Source: DAOUFU01 sp034429275 (lineage in GTDB: Bacteria; Chloroflexota; Anaerolineae; Aggregatilineales; Aggregatilineaceae). From it: 14,720 nucleotides of DNA. Below the pieces are notes generated by a model. The model was not told the DNA's origin and searched no databases. It saw only the letters and a program-made list of their open reading frames with translations. Below are positions 1 through 6,345 of the stretch, one piece after another (the first letter of the stretch is position 1; every line of letters starts with the position of its first letter). Position numbers and translations under genes: made by a program. Where the stretch lies: assembly GCA_034429275.1 (NCBI GenBank), contig DAOUFU010000121.1, forward strand, positions 1 to 14,720, in the 5' to 3' direction.

Positions 1-1
1 G

Positions 2-172
2 GCGGCAGACTGGGGCGTGATGCTGGCGGATGCGCGGCAGACCTTCCGCATGGCACCCTGGACGGCGTTGGCCCCTGGCGTTGCGCTGAGCGTGACGGTG
101 ATGGCACTCAACCTGCTGGCGCGCGCGTTGGATGAGTGGAGCGCGCCAAGCGACCAACAGTATACCGATTAG
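2..172 (+). CDS. ABC transporter permease, DppC/OppC type (C-terminal fragment)
   Basis: This is the last 56 codons of a plus-strand gene that begins before the window; the stop is TAG at 170-172. The translated tail contains DWGVMLADARQTFRMAPW followed by a hydrophobic stretch (TALAPGVALSVTVMALNLLARAL). This matches the end of binding-protein-dependent transport permeases of the DppC/OppC type: the cytoplasmic loop that contacts the ATPase, the conserved (A/M)PW-x-(A/L)-x-x-PG turn, and the last membrane helix. Such proteins import di- or oligopeptides (sometimes nickel or sugars) across the inner membrane with a DppB-type partner and two ATPases. The usual ending, GLRDxLDPR, is here replaced by ARALDEWSAPSDQQYTD, so the substrate cannot be guessed. 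Family assignment is fairly secure from the motif. Confidence 0.8.
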   Translation, partial: AADWGVMLADARQTFRMAPWTALAPGVALSVTVMALNLLARALDEWSAPSDQQYTD

Positions 173-175
173 GCC

Positions 176-228
176 GTGTTGACATTTACGGGTGAGAAGG
201 TGGGTGTTCTGAACACCAATGTCAACAC
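176..228. repeat. Nested inverted repeat between convergent genes
   Basis: The outer arms GTGTTGACATT (176-186) and AATGTCAACAC (218-228) are perfect 11-bp inverted copies. Inside them is a second perfect palindrome, GGTGTTC-T-GAACACC (203-217), touching the right outer arm. The structure lies 3 bases after the permease stop and about 30 bases before the end of the minus-strand gene. A role as bidirectional terminator for the two converging genes is likely from the position, but there is no T-run on either side. Confidence 0.6.
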
Positions 229-230
229 CG

Positions 231-249
231 CCTGGCACGCGCGGCCAGG
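231..249. repeat. Short GC-rich hairpin in convergent intergenic region
   Basis: CCTGGC (231-236) and GCCAGG (244-249) form a 6-bp stem with a 7-base loop. It follows the nested inverted repeat and precedes the 3' end of the minus-strand gene at 260. It may help stop transcription from either side; no T-tract is visible. Confidence 0.35.
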
Positions 250-259
250 ATGCACTCAC

Positions 260-1018
260 TCAGCCGGTGATGGTGATCCTCACCTCGTTGGATGACCCGC
301 GCCCAACCCACACGTTTTGATCGGCGCGATATTCGGGGAAGGGGGTTGGCTCTGGGAAGGGCGGGTTCAGTTCTTCGGCGGGGCGCACACCGGGATTGGG
401 GTTGTTGTAAACGGCCCGGATGCGGTATTCGCCCGGCGTCAGCCCGGCAAGCTGGAGACGATCCCCAGCGAGGGTGTAATCTTCGGAGCAGCGGGCGCGC
501 GACCCCAACAGGCGCAGATAGCGCGAGGGGAAGGGAATGGGGGCCGGTGGATGGCCGCTCTGGTCGATCAGGGCTGCGCCGCCCACGCGCTCGATCTCGA
601 ACATCAGGCCGCTGAACCCTTCGTTGAGACTGATCGGCGGCAAGATGTCCTCGTTGTGATAGATGACGATCGGGCCGTTGGCGCGGTTGTAGTAGGTGAC
701 GGAAATCTCGATATTCTCGCCGACGAAATAGGCCGCCTTGTCGAGGGAAATGTTCACATCAAGAGCGTCGCGGTCGGCCCCGGCGCTGAGGATCGAACGA
801 TTGTTGCCGCCGAGCGGTTCCGGCAGATCGCTGCACTGTACGATGGGAAGGATGCGGTTGAGCGGAATCTCTTTGAGCACCGGCAGGGAAGAGCCTGACA
901 GCCGGGTGGACTGGCCGCAAAAAAAGCTGAAGATGGCCACCAGGATCGCTACGACGGAAAAGCGGGTCAGATTGCTCAGCCGCGACCGATAACCGCCATC
1001 ATAACCACGATCGACCAT
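260..1018 (-). CDS. Membrane-anchored extracellular beta-rich protein of unknown function
   Basis: This encodes 252 aa. A basic N-terminus (to about residue 19) is followed by one hydrophobic segment (FSVVAILVAIFSFFCG, about 20-35), which is either a signal anchor or a weak lipoprotein signal; the SFFC before Cys34 is not a good lipobox. From about residue 85 onward the sequence is beta-rich (DVNISLDKAAYFVGENIEIS, SVTYYNR, ending in NEVRITITG). A GEYRIRAVYNN strand resembles Ig-like or proteinase-inhibitor-like domains that describe how a chain is loaded by a ligand, but I recognise no specific family. The segment NPPFPEPTPFPEY is a proline-rich linker. Position outside the membrane is inferred. 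The start at 1018 has GAGGGG just upstream and lies 9 bases after the miaA stop, so it is probably the last gene of a yraN-miaA transcript. Confidence 0.65.
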   Translation of the reverse strand: MVDRGYDGGYRSRLSNLTRFSVVAILVAIFSFFCGQSTRLSGSSLPVLKEIPLNRILPIVQCSDLPEPLGGNNRSILSAGADRDALDVNISLDKAAYFVGENIEISVTYYNRANGPIVIYHNEDILPPISLNEGFSGLMFEIERVGGAALIDQSGHPPAPIPFPSRYLRLLGSRARCSEDYTLAGDRLQLAGLTPGEYRIRAVYNNPNPGVRPAEELNPPFPEPTPFPEYRADQNVWVGRGSSNEVRITITG

Positions 1019-1027
1019 AGCCCCTCA

Positions 1028-1987
1028 TCATTCTCCGTGGGCGAGCCACCGGGCGATTTCATCGCGCGCCAGAGGGAAAGGATCGGCGCTGTCTAGCCAG
1101 CGCAGCCCTTCCGCGTGGCCGTTGAACCAGGTGTACTGGCGGCGCACAAAGGCACGAGTCTCGCGGCGAATGGCGGCGATGGAATCGTCGCGGCTGGCCT
1201 TTCCTTCGAGATGATCGCGCCACTGAATATACCCCAAGCCGCTCATTGCCGGACACTGCCAAGTATAGCCCCGTTGCAGCAAGTCGCGCACCTCATCGAG
1301 CAGCCCACCTGCGATCATACGATCGATGCGGGAATCCACGCGAGCATAGAGCACATCGCGGGGGAGGGTGAGGCCCAGCTGCAGCACGCGGTAGGGCGGC
1401 GGAGTCTTGGACTGGAGAACGCTGATGGGCGTGCCGGTGACGGCGTGAACTTCGAGGGCGCGAATCACGCGGCGCTGGTTGCGGCAGTCGATGCGGGCGG
1501 CGGCGGTAGGGTCGATGGCGCGAAGGCGTTCATGCAGGGCAAGCGCGCCGTGCCGGGCGGCGAAGGCTTCGAGTTCGGCGCGCAGGTCGGGCTGGGGCGG
1601 GACTTCGGGGATGCCCCAGCCTTCGATCACGGCGGTGATGTACTGGCCGGTGCCGCCGACCAGCATCGGCAGGCGGTCGCGCGCGTGCACGGAGTCGATG
1701 GCGGCGTAGGCGGCGTGCTGGTATTCGGCCAGGGTGTAGGTTTGATCGGGTGTCACCACGGCGATGAGGTGATGAGGTGCGGGGGCGCGTTCTTCGGGAG
1801 TGGGCTTAGCCGTGCCGATGTCCATGAAGCGGGAGACCTGGCGGCTGTCGGCGCTGACGATCTCGCCGCCGAAGACCTGCGCCAGCCGGATGGCGAGCGC
1901 CGTCTTGCCGCTGGCGGTGGGGCCGAGCAGGACGATCAGCGGGCGCGGCTGGGCAGCGGTCGGGGATGGGGCATGGGAATCGGGCAT
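1028..1987 (-). CDS. miaA: tRNA dimethylallyltransferase (IPP transferase) MiaA
   Basis: MiaA transfers a dimethylallyl group to N6 of adenosine 37 in tRNAs reading codons that start with U. The protein is 319 aa, normal for the family. Visible motifs are the P-loop GPTASGKT (residues 22-29), SADSRQ (45-50), which holds the general-base Asp and substrate tRNA contacts, DIGTAKPT (56-63), GGTGQY (111-116), RNQRRVIRALE (169-179), and the C-terminal FVRRQYTWF. The open frame extends upstream to 2185, but those 66 extra residues show no family similarity and overlap yraN, so ATG 1987 is preferred. There is no convincing Shine-Dalgarno at 1987. The 143 bases up to yraN contain TTGACC (minus strand, about 2107-2112) but no good -10, so co-transcription with yraN is the simplest view. 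Confidence 0.95.
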   Translation of the reverse strand: MPDSHAPSPTAAQPRPLIVLLGPTASGKTALAIRLAQVFGGEIVSADSRQVSRFMDIGTAKPTPEERAPAPHHLIAVVTPDQTYTLAEYQHAAYAAIDSVHARDRLPMLVGGTGQYITAVIEGWGIPEVPPQPDLRAELEAFAARHGALALHERLRAIDPTAAARIDCRNQRRVIRALEVHAVTGTPISVLQSKTPPPYRVLQLGLTLPRDVLYARVDSRIDRMIAGGLLDEVRDLLQRGYTWQCPAMSGLGYIQWRDHLEGKASRDDSIAAIRRETRAFVRRQYTWFNGHAEGLRWLDSADPFPLARDEIARWLAHGE

Positions 1988-2130
1988 GGTCACCGGGCGG
2001 GTGTGCAGGGTTACGGGCGCTGGCACGAGTGTACCACAGGCGGGCGGCAGCGTGGAAGGGCAGCGGTGGCAATCTGTTCTCGTGCTATCCTCGCGCCGGG
2101 GTGGGTCAAAACAGAAGATCTGCCGGGGCG

Positions 2131-2553
2131 TCACCACGTGATGGCATCGGTGAGGACGCGCAGAGAAAACCGCGCGCCATCCCATGCGACGGCGGCGACA
2201 TCCACGCGCCAGGGGGTCTGCTCAAGCTGATGGGCGGCGAGATAGGCCTCGGCGAGGGCGAGCAGCCGGGCCTGTTTGGCGGCGGTCACGCTGGCGAGCG
2301 CGGCTTCGATGGCCTCATCGAGCGGGCCGCGGCGGGTGCGCACTTCGACGAAGATGAGCGCAGAGTCCTTTTCGGCGATGATGTCCAGTTCGCCGGCGAG
2401 GCCGCTGCCGGGCGCAGGACGCCAGTTGCGCGCGCGGATGGTATACCCGGCGCGGGTCATCTGCCCGGCGACCCAGGCTTCACCACGCTGGCCGAGCGAT
2501 TGACGAGAAGTGGTCATGGCGTTCATCCGGCGGGAGGGCAGCGCGGCCCACAT
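2131..2553 (-). CDS. yraN: UPF0102 family protein YraN, nuclease-fold
   Basis: This encodes 140 aa. The UPF0102/YraN signature is clear: GQRGEAWVAG, GYTIRARNWR, then GELDIIAEKDSALIFVEVRTRR. The family has a restriction-endonuclease-like fold, and the Glu/Asp-Glu-x-Arg residues correspond to its putative active site; the usual Lys of EVK is Arg here, a common variant. The in vivo role is not settled; it is often found near rnhB or in tRNA/replication neighbourhoods. Start choice is uncertain: ATG 2553 has AGGCGGAG directly before it, while ATG 2526 and ATG 2517 lack a ribosome site but give a length closer to the conserved core. It is the first gene of the minus-strand run with miaA. Confidence 0.85.
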   Translation of the reverse strand: MWAALPSRRMNAMTTSRQSLGQRGEAWVAGQMTRAGYTIRARNWRPAPGSGLAGELDIIAEKDSALIFVEVRTRRGPLDEAIEAALASVTAAKQARLLALAEAYLAAHQLEQTPWRVDVAAVAWDGARFSLRVLTDAITW

Positions 2554-2641
2554 CTCCGCCTGTTGTGAGACGATGCGATGGCTTCAGTAGGGTGTGAGCA
2601 AAGGCTGTCAGGCAAACGCTTGACAACCTGGCCGACCAAAC

Positions 2642-2774
2642 TTACCCCCGCGCGGCCAAAAGCAGGCCGCTTCCTCTCTCTCTCCAATCAGCGAACCCTA
2701 TGGGTTCGACTATTGGAGAGGGGGAAGACCCCGCGCCCCCGAAAGGGGGCTTGCAGATCGGGGGTGAGGCTGGT
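2642..2774 (+). repeat. Structured dispersed intergenic repeat, copy 1
   Basis: About 133 bp, bounded by TTACCCCCG (left) and CGGGGGTGAGG (right), which are near-inverted copies. Internal hairpins in order are GCGGCC/GGCCGC (2652-2657 and 2665-2670), a long two-part hairpin (2675-2725), and GCCCCC-GAAA-GGGGGC (2735-2750) with a GNRA tetraloop. A second, diverged copy lies at 10384-10580 in the opposite orientation: the left 15 bases (2644-2658) are identical to the complement of 10561-10575, and the right 27 bases (2748-2774) match the complement of 10384-10410 at 23 positions. This is probably a MITE-like or palindromic intergenic repeat family of this genome. Confidence 0.7.
2675..2725. repeat. 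Two-part hairpin within repeat copy 1
   Basis: The outer stem pairs 2675-2688 (ending CTCTCCAAT) with 2712-2725 (starting ATTGGAGAG): 14 pairs, two of them G-T. After a 3x3 internal loop, the inner stem CGAACCC (2692-2698) pairs with GGGTTCG (2702-2708) around a TAT loop. It is symmetrical on both strands and has no adjacent T-run. Confidence 0.6.
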
Positions 2775-2829
2775 TTTCGCCTGGAAAACTCACTGTCAGG
2801 TTTTGCACGCACTCTTTTAGTATACAACC

Positions 2830-2859
2830 TTGCCAGCGAAATTTGAACCGTGCTACAAT
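2830..2859 (+). promoter_or_regulatory. Promoter of the cyclic-nucleotide-binding protein gene
   Basis: TTGCCA (2830-2835), an 18-base spacer and TACAAT (2854-2859), with TG one base before the -10 box (TGCTACAAT), form a good sigma-70 type promoter. Transcription would start near 2866, about 44 bases before the ATG at 2910. This excludes translation from the in-frame ATG at 2850. Confidence 0.7.
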
Positions 2860-2909
2860 GCGCCCATGCGCTGAGGTTGAACAGCGCGGTTGTGCCAGGA
2901 GGCAGCACG

Positions 2910-3404
2910 ATGCCGATCACGACAGTTTTGAAGCACACAGATATTTTTTACGAACTGACCAATACACAGCTGGAGCTGGTCGCGTCGATCTGCGAGGAAA
3001 AAGTGTACCAGACAGGCGACGTGGTCTTCGCGGAGAACTCGGCGGGCAGCGAGCTGTATGTGATCGCCGAAGGCGAGGTCGATATCCAGGTTGATCCCAA
3101 GGTGATCGGGCTGGACGGCGGCGGGCCGAAGACCATCGCCACGCTGCGGCGTGGGCAGTCGTTCGGCGAGGTGGCGCTGGTGGATGAGGGTGTGCGGTCG
3201 GCGACGGCGCGAGTCAGCCGCCATAATACGCGGCTGGTAGTGGTCCCGCGTGATAAGCTGATGCTGCTGTGCGACACGTACCCGCAGCTGGGCTACCGGC
3301 TGATGCGCAACCTGGCGGCGGACCTGGCGATGAAGATTCGCAACACGGATCTGCAGGTGCGCGAGCAGCTGATGTGGATGAGCCGCGGCGAGCGCGACGA
3401 GTAA
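2910..3404 (+). CDS. Stand-alone cyclic nucleotide-binding domain protein (CRP-like, no DNA-binding domain)
   Basis: This encodes 164 aa consisting of one cNMP-binding domain. It opens with MPITTVLKHTDIFYELTNTQLELVA, typical of the CAP-family N-terminal helix. The phosphate-binding cassette GQSFGEVALVDEGVRSATA (residues 82-100) has the FGE, Arg and Ser/Thr-Ala expected of a ligand-binding cassette. The C-terminal helix (about 125-160) is basic and ends in WMSRGERDE; there is no helix-turn-helix, so it is not a conventional transcription factor. It may act as a cAMP or cGMP sensor that works through a partner protein, but ligand and partner are unknown. The start at 2910 is set by AGGAGG (2897-2902) at ideal spacing; the longer frame from 2850 begins inside the promoter. 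It has its own promoter and terminator, so it is monocistronic. Confidence 0.88.
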   Translation: MPITTVLKHTDIFYELTNTQLELVASICEEKVYQTGDVVFAENSAGSELYVIAEGEVDIQVDPKVIGLDGGGPKTIATLRRGQSFGEVALVDEGVRSATARVSRHNTRLVVVPRDKLMLLCDTYPQLGYRLMRNLAADLAMKIRNTDLQVREQLMWMSRGERDE

Positions 3405-3434
3405 CGGCTGCGGCACCACGGAGAGGCATGAGGG

Positions 3435-3461
3435 CAGGGGCACGCGCCCCTGTTTCTTTTT
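3435..3461 (+). terminator. Rho-independent terminator
   Basis: CAGGGGC (3435-3441) pairs perfectly with GCCCCTG (3446-3452) around a 4-base loop, followed at once by TTTCTTTTT. It sits 31 bases after the stop of the cyclic-nucleotide-binding gene. Confidence 0.88.
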
Positions 3462-3562
3462 GGTGGGGAGGCAGCGCGTGCAGGCCGAACCGGTGTGTTG
3501 TATGATGGGACCAAACTCTGTATGGCAAAAAGAATTGAGGCACATCCAAGAGCGAGAGGATC

Positions 3563-4762
3563 ATGAACGTCGAAATATTGTCCATCGGCACGGAACTACT
3601 ATTAGGCGAGATCGTGGACACCAATTCGGCCTACATTGCGCGGCAGCTCCGCGACATCGGCGCGAACATCTTTTACCTGACGACGGTTGGCGATAACGTG
3701 GAGCGCATCACGGCAGCGATCCGCGCCTCGTTGAGCCGGGCGGACGTGGTGATCACCACCGGTGGGCTGGGTCCCACGGTGGACGACATGACCCGGCAGG
3801 CGGTGGCGGCGGCGACCAACCGCGAACTGGAATTCCGGCCCGAACTGATGGAGCAGATCGCCGAACGGTTCCGCCAGCTGGGGGCGCAGATGAGCGAAAA
3901 CAACCGGGTGCAGGCGTATATCCCCGCCGGATCAACGCCGATTTTCAACCCGCACGGGACCGCGCCATGCTTCATTGTGGAATCGGAACAGGGGACGGTG
4001 ATCAGCCTGCCGGGCGTGCCGCGCGAGATGAAAGGCATCCTGGCCGACAGCGTGATTCCGTATCTGCGTGAGCGGATGGGCGGGGTGGGCATCATCAAAG
4101 CGCGGGTGGTGCACACGGCAGGGATCGGCGAGAGCCAGATCGACGCGCAGATCGGCGACCTGGAGACGTGGAGCAACCCGACGGTCGGGCTGGCGGCACA
4201 CACCGGGCAGACGGACATTCGCATCACGGCGCGGGCCGACAGCGAGGCCGAAGCCGACCAGCTGATCGCTGAGGCCGAAGAGATCGTTCGCCAGCGGCTG
4301 GGCGATTACATTTATGGGGTGGACGACACGCGGCTGGAGGACGCGCTGCACGACCTGCTGCGCGAGCGCGGGCTTTCACTGGCGGTGAGCTATACCGGAG
4401 ACGAGAGCGATCGCATGATGGGGCGGGTGGCGTTCGCCGATGTGCCGGTGACTGCCATCAGCTATCAATCGCTGGGCGAGCTGCTGGTCTCGATGGGGCA
4501 GGACCCGGCGACGGACCCGGCAGCGCTGGACTTCCGCGCCCTGGCGGACGCTGAATCTGAGCGGCTGAAACAGGCCAGCGGGGCGGATGTCGTGATTGCC
4601 ATCGTGACGCATGACCGGGGCACGGGGATCACGGCGGTGTATGGCAACCAGACGCGGCATCGCCGCTATGCGTTTGGCGGCTCGGCCACCGAAGCGCCGC
4701 AGTGGGCGGGCACATGGGGGATGAGCATGGCGTGGCAGCTGGCGCGCAAGAGCGGCGGCTGA
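3563..4762 (+). CDS. cinA: CinA family protein with degenerate C-terminal domain
   Basis: This encodes 399 aa, near the usual CinA length of about 410. The N-terminal MoaB/MoeA-like domain (about 1-170) is well conserved: EILSIGTELLLGEIVDTNS, then TTGGLGPTVDD (65-75) and SLPGVPREM (148-156). In CinA enzymes this domain is an ADP-ribose pyrophosphatase. A linker domain (about 178-250) holds HTAGIGESQID and LAAHTGQTDIRIT. The C-terminal domain (about 258-399) sits where the nicotinamide-mononucleotide deamidase (PncC) belongs, but the signature AESCTGG reads AVSYTGD (274-280), and the later TGIAGPxGG is absent. Deamidase activity is therefore doubtful, while pyrophosphatase activity is plausible. 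The start has GAGAGG four bases upstream. A weak -10 (TATGAT, 3501-3506) lies about 57 bases before the start. The next gene starts 25 bases after the stop. Confidence 0.88.
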   Translation: MNVEILSIGTELLLGEIVDTNSAYIARQLRDIGANIFYLTTVGDNVERITAAIRASLSRADVVITTGGLGPTVDDMTRQAVAAATNRELEFRPELMEQIAERFRQLGAQMSENNRVQAYIPAGSTPIFNPHGTAPCFIVESEQGTVISLPGVPREMKGILADSVIPYLRERMGGVGIIKARVVHTAGIGESQIDAQIGDLETWSNPTVGLAAHTGQTDIRITARADSEAEADQLIAEAEEIVRQRLGDYIYGVDDTRLEDALHDLLRERGLSLAVSYTGDESDRMMGRVAFADVPVTAISYQSLGELLVSMGQDPATDPAALDFRALADAESERLKQASGADVVIAIVTHDRGTGITAVYGNQTRHRRYAFGGSATEAPQWAGTWGMSMAWQLARKSGG

Positions 4763-4787
4763 TGATGGTTGGCGGAAAGGGCAATCG

Positions 4788-5405
4788 ATGGGCGAAGCGG
4801 ACGACCCGACCGGCGCATTGATCGATGGGCTGGCGATGGCCGGGCTGGTTCAGTTTGGACAGTTCCGGCGCGAGGATGGGGCGGTGTGGCCGGTGTGGGT
4901 GAACCTGCGCATGGCGGCCTCGTACCCGGCGCTGCTGCGCGACCTGGCAGCGGCGATGGTTCCGCTGGTGGGCGGGGCGGAGGATGTGCGCCTGCTGTGT
5001 ACGGCGGAAGCGATCCCGCTGGCGGTGGCGATCAGCCTGGAGACGGGCCTGCCGCTGGTGTGGCCCTATGGGGCGGACCGGGCGCATACCCCGGCGTTTG
5101 TGTACGAAGGGGCGTATGATGTGGGGCACCCGACGGTCCTGGTGACAGACGTGCTGATCGATGAGCCGCAGGCGCGCGACATTGTGGCGACGGCGGGGCG
5201 TGTGGGGCTGGTGGTGCGACGAATCGCGGCGGCGCTGGACCTGGAACTGGGGGCGCGGGTTAGCCTGGCCAGGGCGGGGTTCGAGGTGGGAGCGGTGCTG
5301 CGGTTGGGCGAGATGCTGCCGCGCCTGGCAGCGAGCGGCTGGCTGCCAGCGCAGATGTACACGACGGTGGCTGAGTGGATGAAGGAAGAGACCGATGAGC
5401 GCTGA
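4788..5405 (+). CDS. Orotate phosphoribosyltransferase-like protein, probably not a PRTase enzyme
   Basis: This encodes 205 aa. The order of elements follows orotate phosphoribosyltransferase (PyrE): a WPVWVNLRMAASYPALLRDLA segment (about 34-54) like the FYVDLR-x-x-x-SYPxLL region, then LCTAEAIPLAVAISLETGLPLVWP (70-93), then a hydrophobic strand VLVTDVLIDEPQA (117-129) where the PRPP loop should be. Real enzymes have VVDDVITTGGS or similar there; here the second Asp is Val and the TTG/TAG turn is DEP. The mobile RKExK segment that supplies catalytic Lys and His is YGADRAH. Both losses argue for a non-catalytic or repurposed fold. SD-like GGAAAGGG precedes ATG 4788. It overlaps the next gene by 11 bases, so the two are translationally coupled. 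Family assignment is by pattern and is moderately sure. Confidence 0.65.
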   Translation: MGEADDPTGALIDGLAMAGLVQFGQFRREDGAVWPVWVNLRMAASYPALLRDLAAAMVPLVGGAEDVRLLCTAEAIPLAVAISLETGLPLVWPYGADRAHTPAFVYEGAYDVGHPTVLVTDVLIDEPQARDIVATAGRVGLVVRRIAAALDLELGARVSLARAGFEVGAVLRLGEMLPRLAASGWLPAQMYTTVAEWMKEETDER

Positions 5406-6333
5406 CCTGCGGGAACGATTTTTGGGCGCACTGATGGGGGTAATGGGCGGTGATGCCCGGGGGCGCGGGGTGAAGGAGCGCTCGCCGGAGGAACTGGCGA
5501 CGCGGGGGGACGAGGCGGTCGAAATGCTCGGTGGCTTCACGACAGAAGACACTGAGATGACCTTTGTGGTGGGCGAGACACTGCTGGCACACGGGGTGAT
5601 TGACCCGGACGCGCTGGCTCAACGGCTGGGGGCGGCTTATTCGCCGATGCGCGGGTATAACCCCGGACTGCTGGCCGTGCTGGAGCGCCTGCAACAGGGG
5701 GTGGATTGGCGCGAGGCGAACCGCGAAGTTTTCCCCGATGGGTCGTATGGATTTGGGGCATCGTGCCGGGCAGTGCCGATCGGGCTGTATTACCACGCTG
5801 CGCCAGATGAGGTGGTTGCGGCGGCGGCGATCTCGGCACGGGTGACGCATGCACACGTGATCGGCGAGGCGGGCGCGGTGGTGGTGGCGCTGGGGACGCG
5901 GCTGGCGGTGTTGGGCGTTCCGCCGCATGGCATGGTCGAAGAGATTCGGGCGGTGCTCCAGCCTACCGGTTATGATGCCCTGCTGCCGTGCCTGGATCAC
6001 CTGGACGCGCTGGTCGAGGACTATCCGACGCCGGTCGAGGTGGTGGCGCGCATCGGGAACAAGCTCACGGTGCAGGCGTGTGTGACGGCAGCGCTATACT
6101 GCCTGCTGCGGCACCCGGACAGCTTTGAGCAGGCGGTACGTTTTGCCGCGCGGTTGGGCGGCGACGCGGATACCATCGCCGCCATAACAGGCGGACTTTC
6201 GGGAGCATATCACGGCCTGGGCGTCATCCCCGACCCGTGGCTGTGGATGCTTGAGAACGGCGAGCGAGGCCGGGATGCCATGTTTGCGCTGGGCGAGCGC
6301 CTGCACGCCGCAGCCACCGCTCGCGCGAGATGA
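5395..6333 (+). CDS. ADP-ribosylglycohydrolase family protein (DraG/ARH-like)
   Basis: This encodes 312 aa. Members of this family remove ADP-ribose from proteins or small molecules using two divalent metals. Family blocks appear in order: RFLGALMGVMGGDA (8-21), TTEDTEM (49-55, the first metal motif, normally TDDT-x-M), GFGASCRAVPIGL (119-131, family GNGAAMRIAPLGL), SARVTHAH (147-154), and GGDADTIAAITGGLSGAYHG (255-274), the second metal motif and its glycine-rich tail. The canonical first Asp is Glu51 here, a conservative change that may keep metal binding. ATG 5395 lies inside the end of the previous gene, with GGAAGAG ahead of it. The substrate is unknown. Its place behind CinA (an ADP-ribose-cleaving family) and an OPRT-like protein suggests a role in ADP-ribose or NAD metabolites; that is inference. 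Confidence 0.85.
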   Translation: MSADLRERFLGALMGVMGGDARGRGVKERSPEELATRGDEAVEMLGGFTTEDTEMTFVVGETLLAHGVIDPDALAQRLGAAYSPMRGYNPGLLAVLERLQQGVDWREANREVFPDGSYGFGASCRAVPIGLYYHAAPDEVVAAAAISARVTHAHVIGEAGAVVVALGTRLAVLGVPPHGMVEEIRAVLQPTGYDALLPCLDHLDALVEDYPTPVEVVARIGNKLTVQACVTAALYCLLRHPDSFEQAVRFAARLGGDADTIAAITGGLSGAYHGLGVIPDPWLWMLENGERGRDAMFALGERLHAAATARAR

Positions 6334-6345
6334 CGGCGTACCGGG

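Larger units (their letters stand above)
2554..2909. other. Divergent intergenic region between yraN and the cyclic-nucleotide-binding gene
   Basis: This 356-base stretch has no credible gene. It holds a structured repeat element (2642-2774), the plus-strand promoter (2830-2859) and the leader of the downstream gene. The 8-mer CTGTCAGG occurs on both sides of the repeat (2605-2612 and 2793-2800), but not flush with its ends. The minus-strand promoter for yraN must also lie here, but I see no convincing pair of boxes. Confidence 0.7.

Noticed and set aside
1988..2185. Longer N-terminus for MiaA
   Set aside because: The extra 66 residues lack family similarity and overlap yraN; MiaA normally begins shortly before GPTASGKT.
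1115..2230. Plus-strand open frame of 371 codons opposite miaA
   Set aside because: miaA on the minus strand has all expected motifs; this frame is low-complexity Gly/Ala-rich sequence without domains.
2605..2800. CTGTCAGG direct repeats as target-site duplication of the intergenic repeat
   Set aside because: The two 8-mers are not flush with the element ends (about 30 and 20 bases away), so chance is as likely.
4629..5552. Minus-strand open frame across the cinA/OPRT-like/ARH junctions
   Set aside because: Rich in His, Arg, Gln and Pro, spans three convincing plus-strand genes, and has no recognisable motif.
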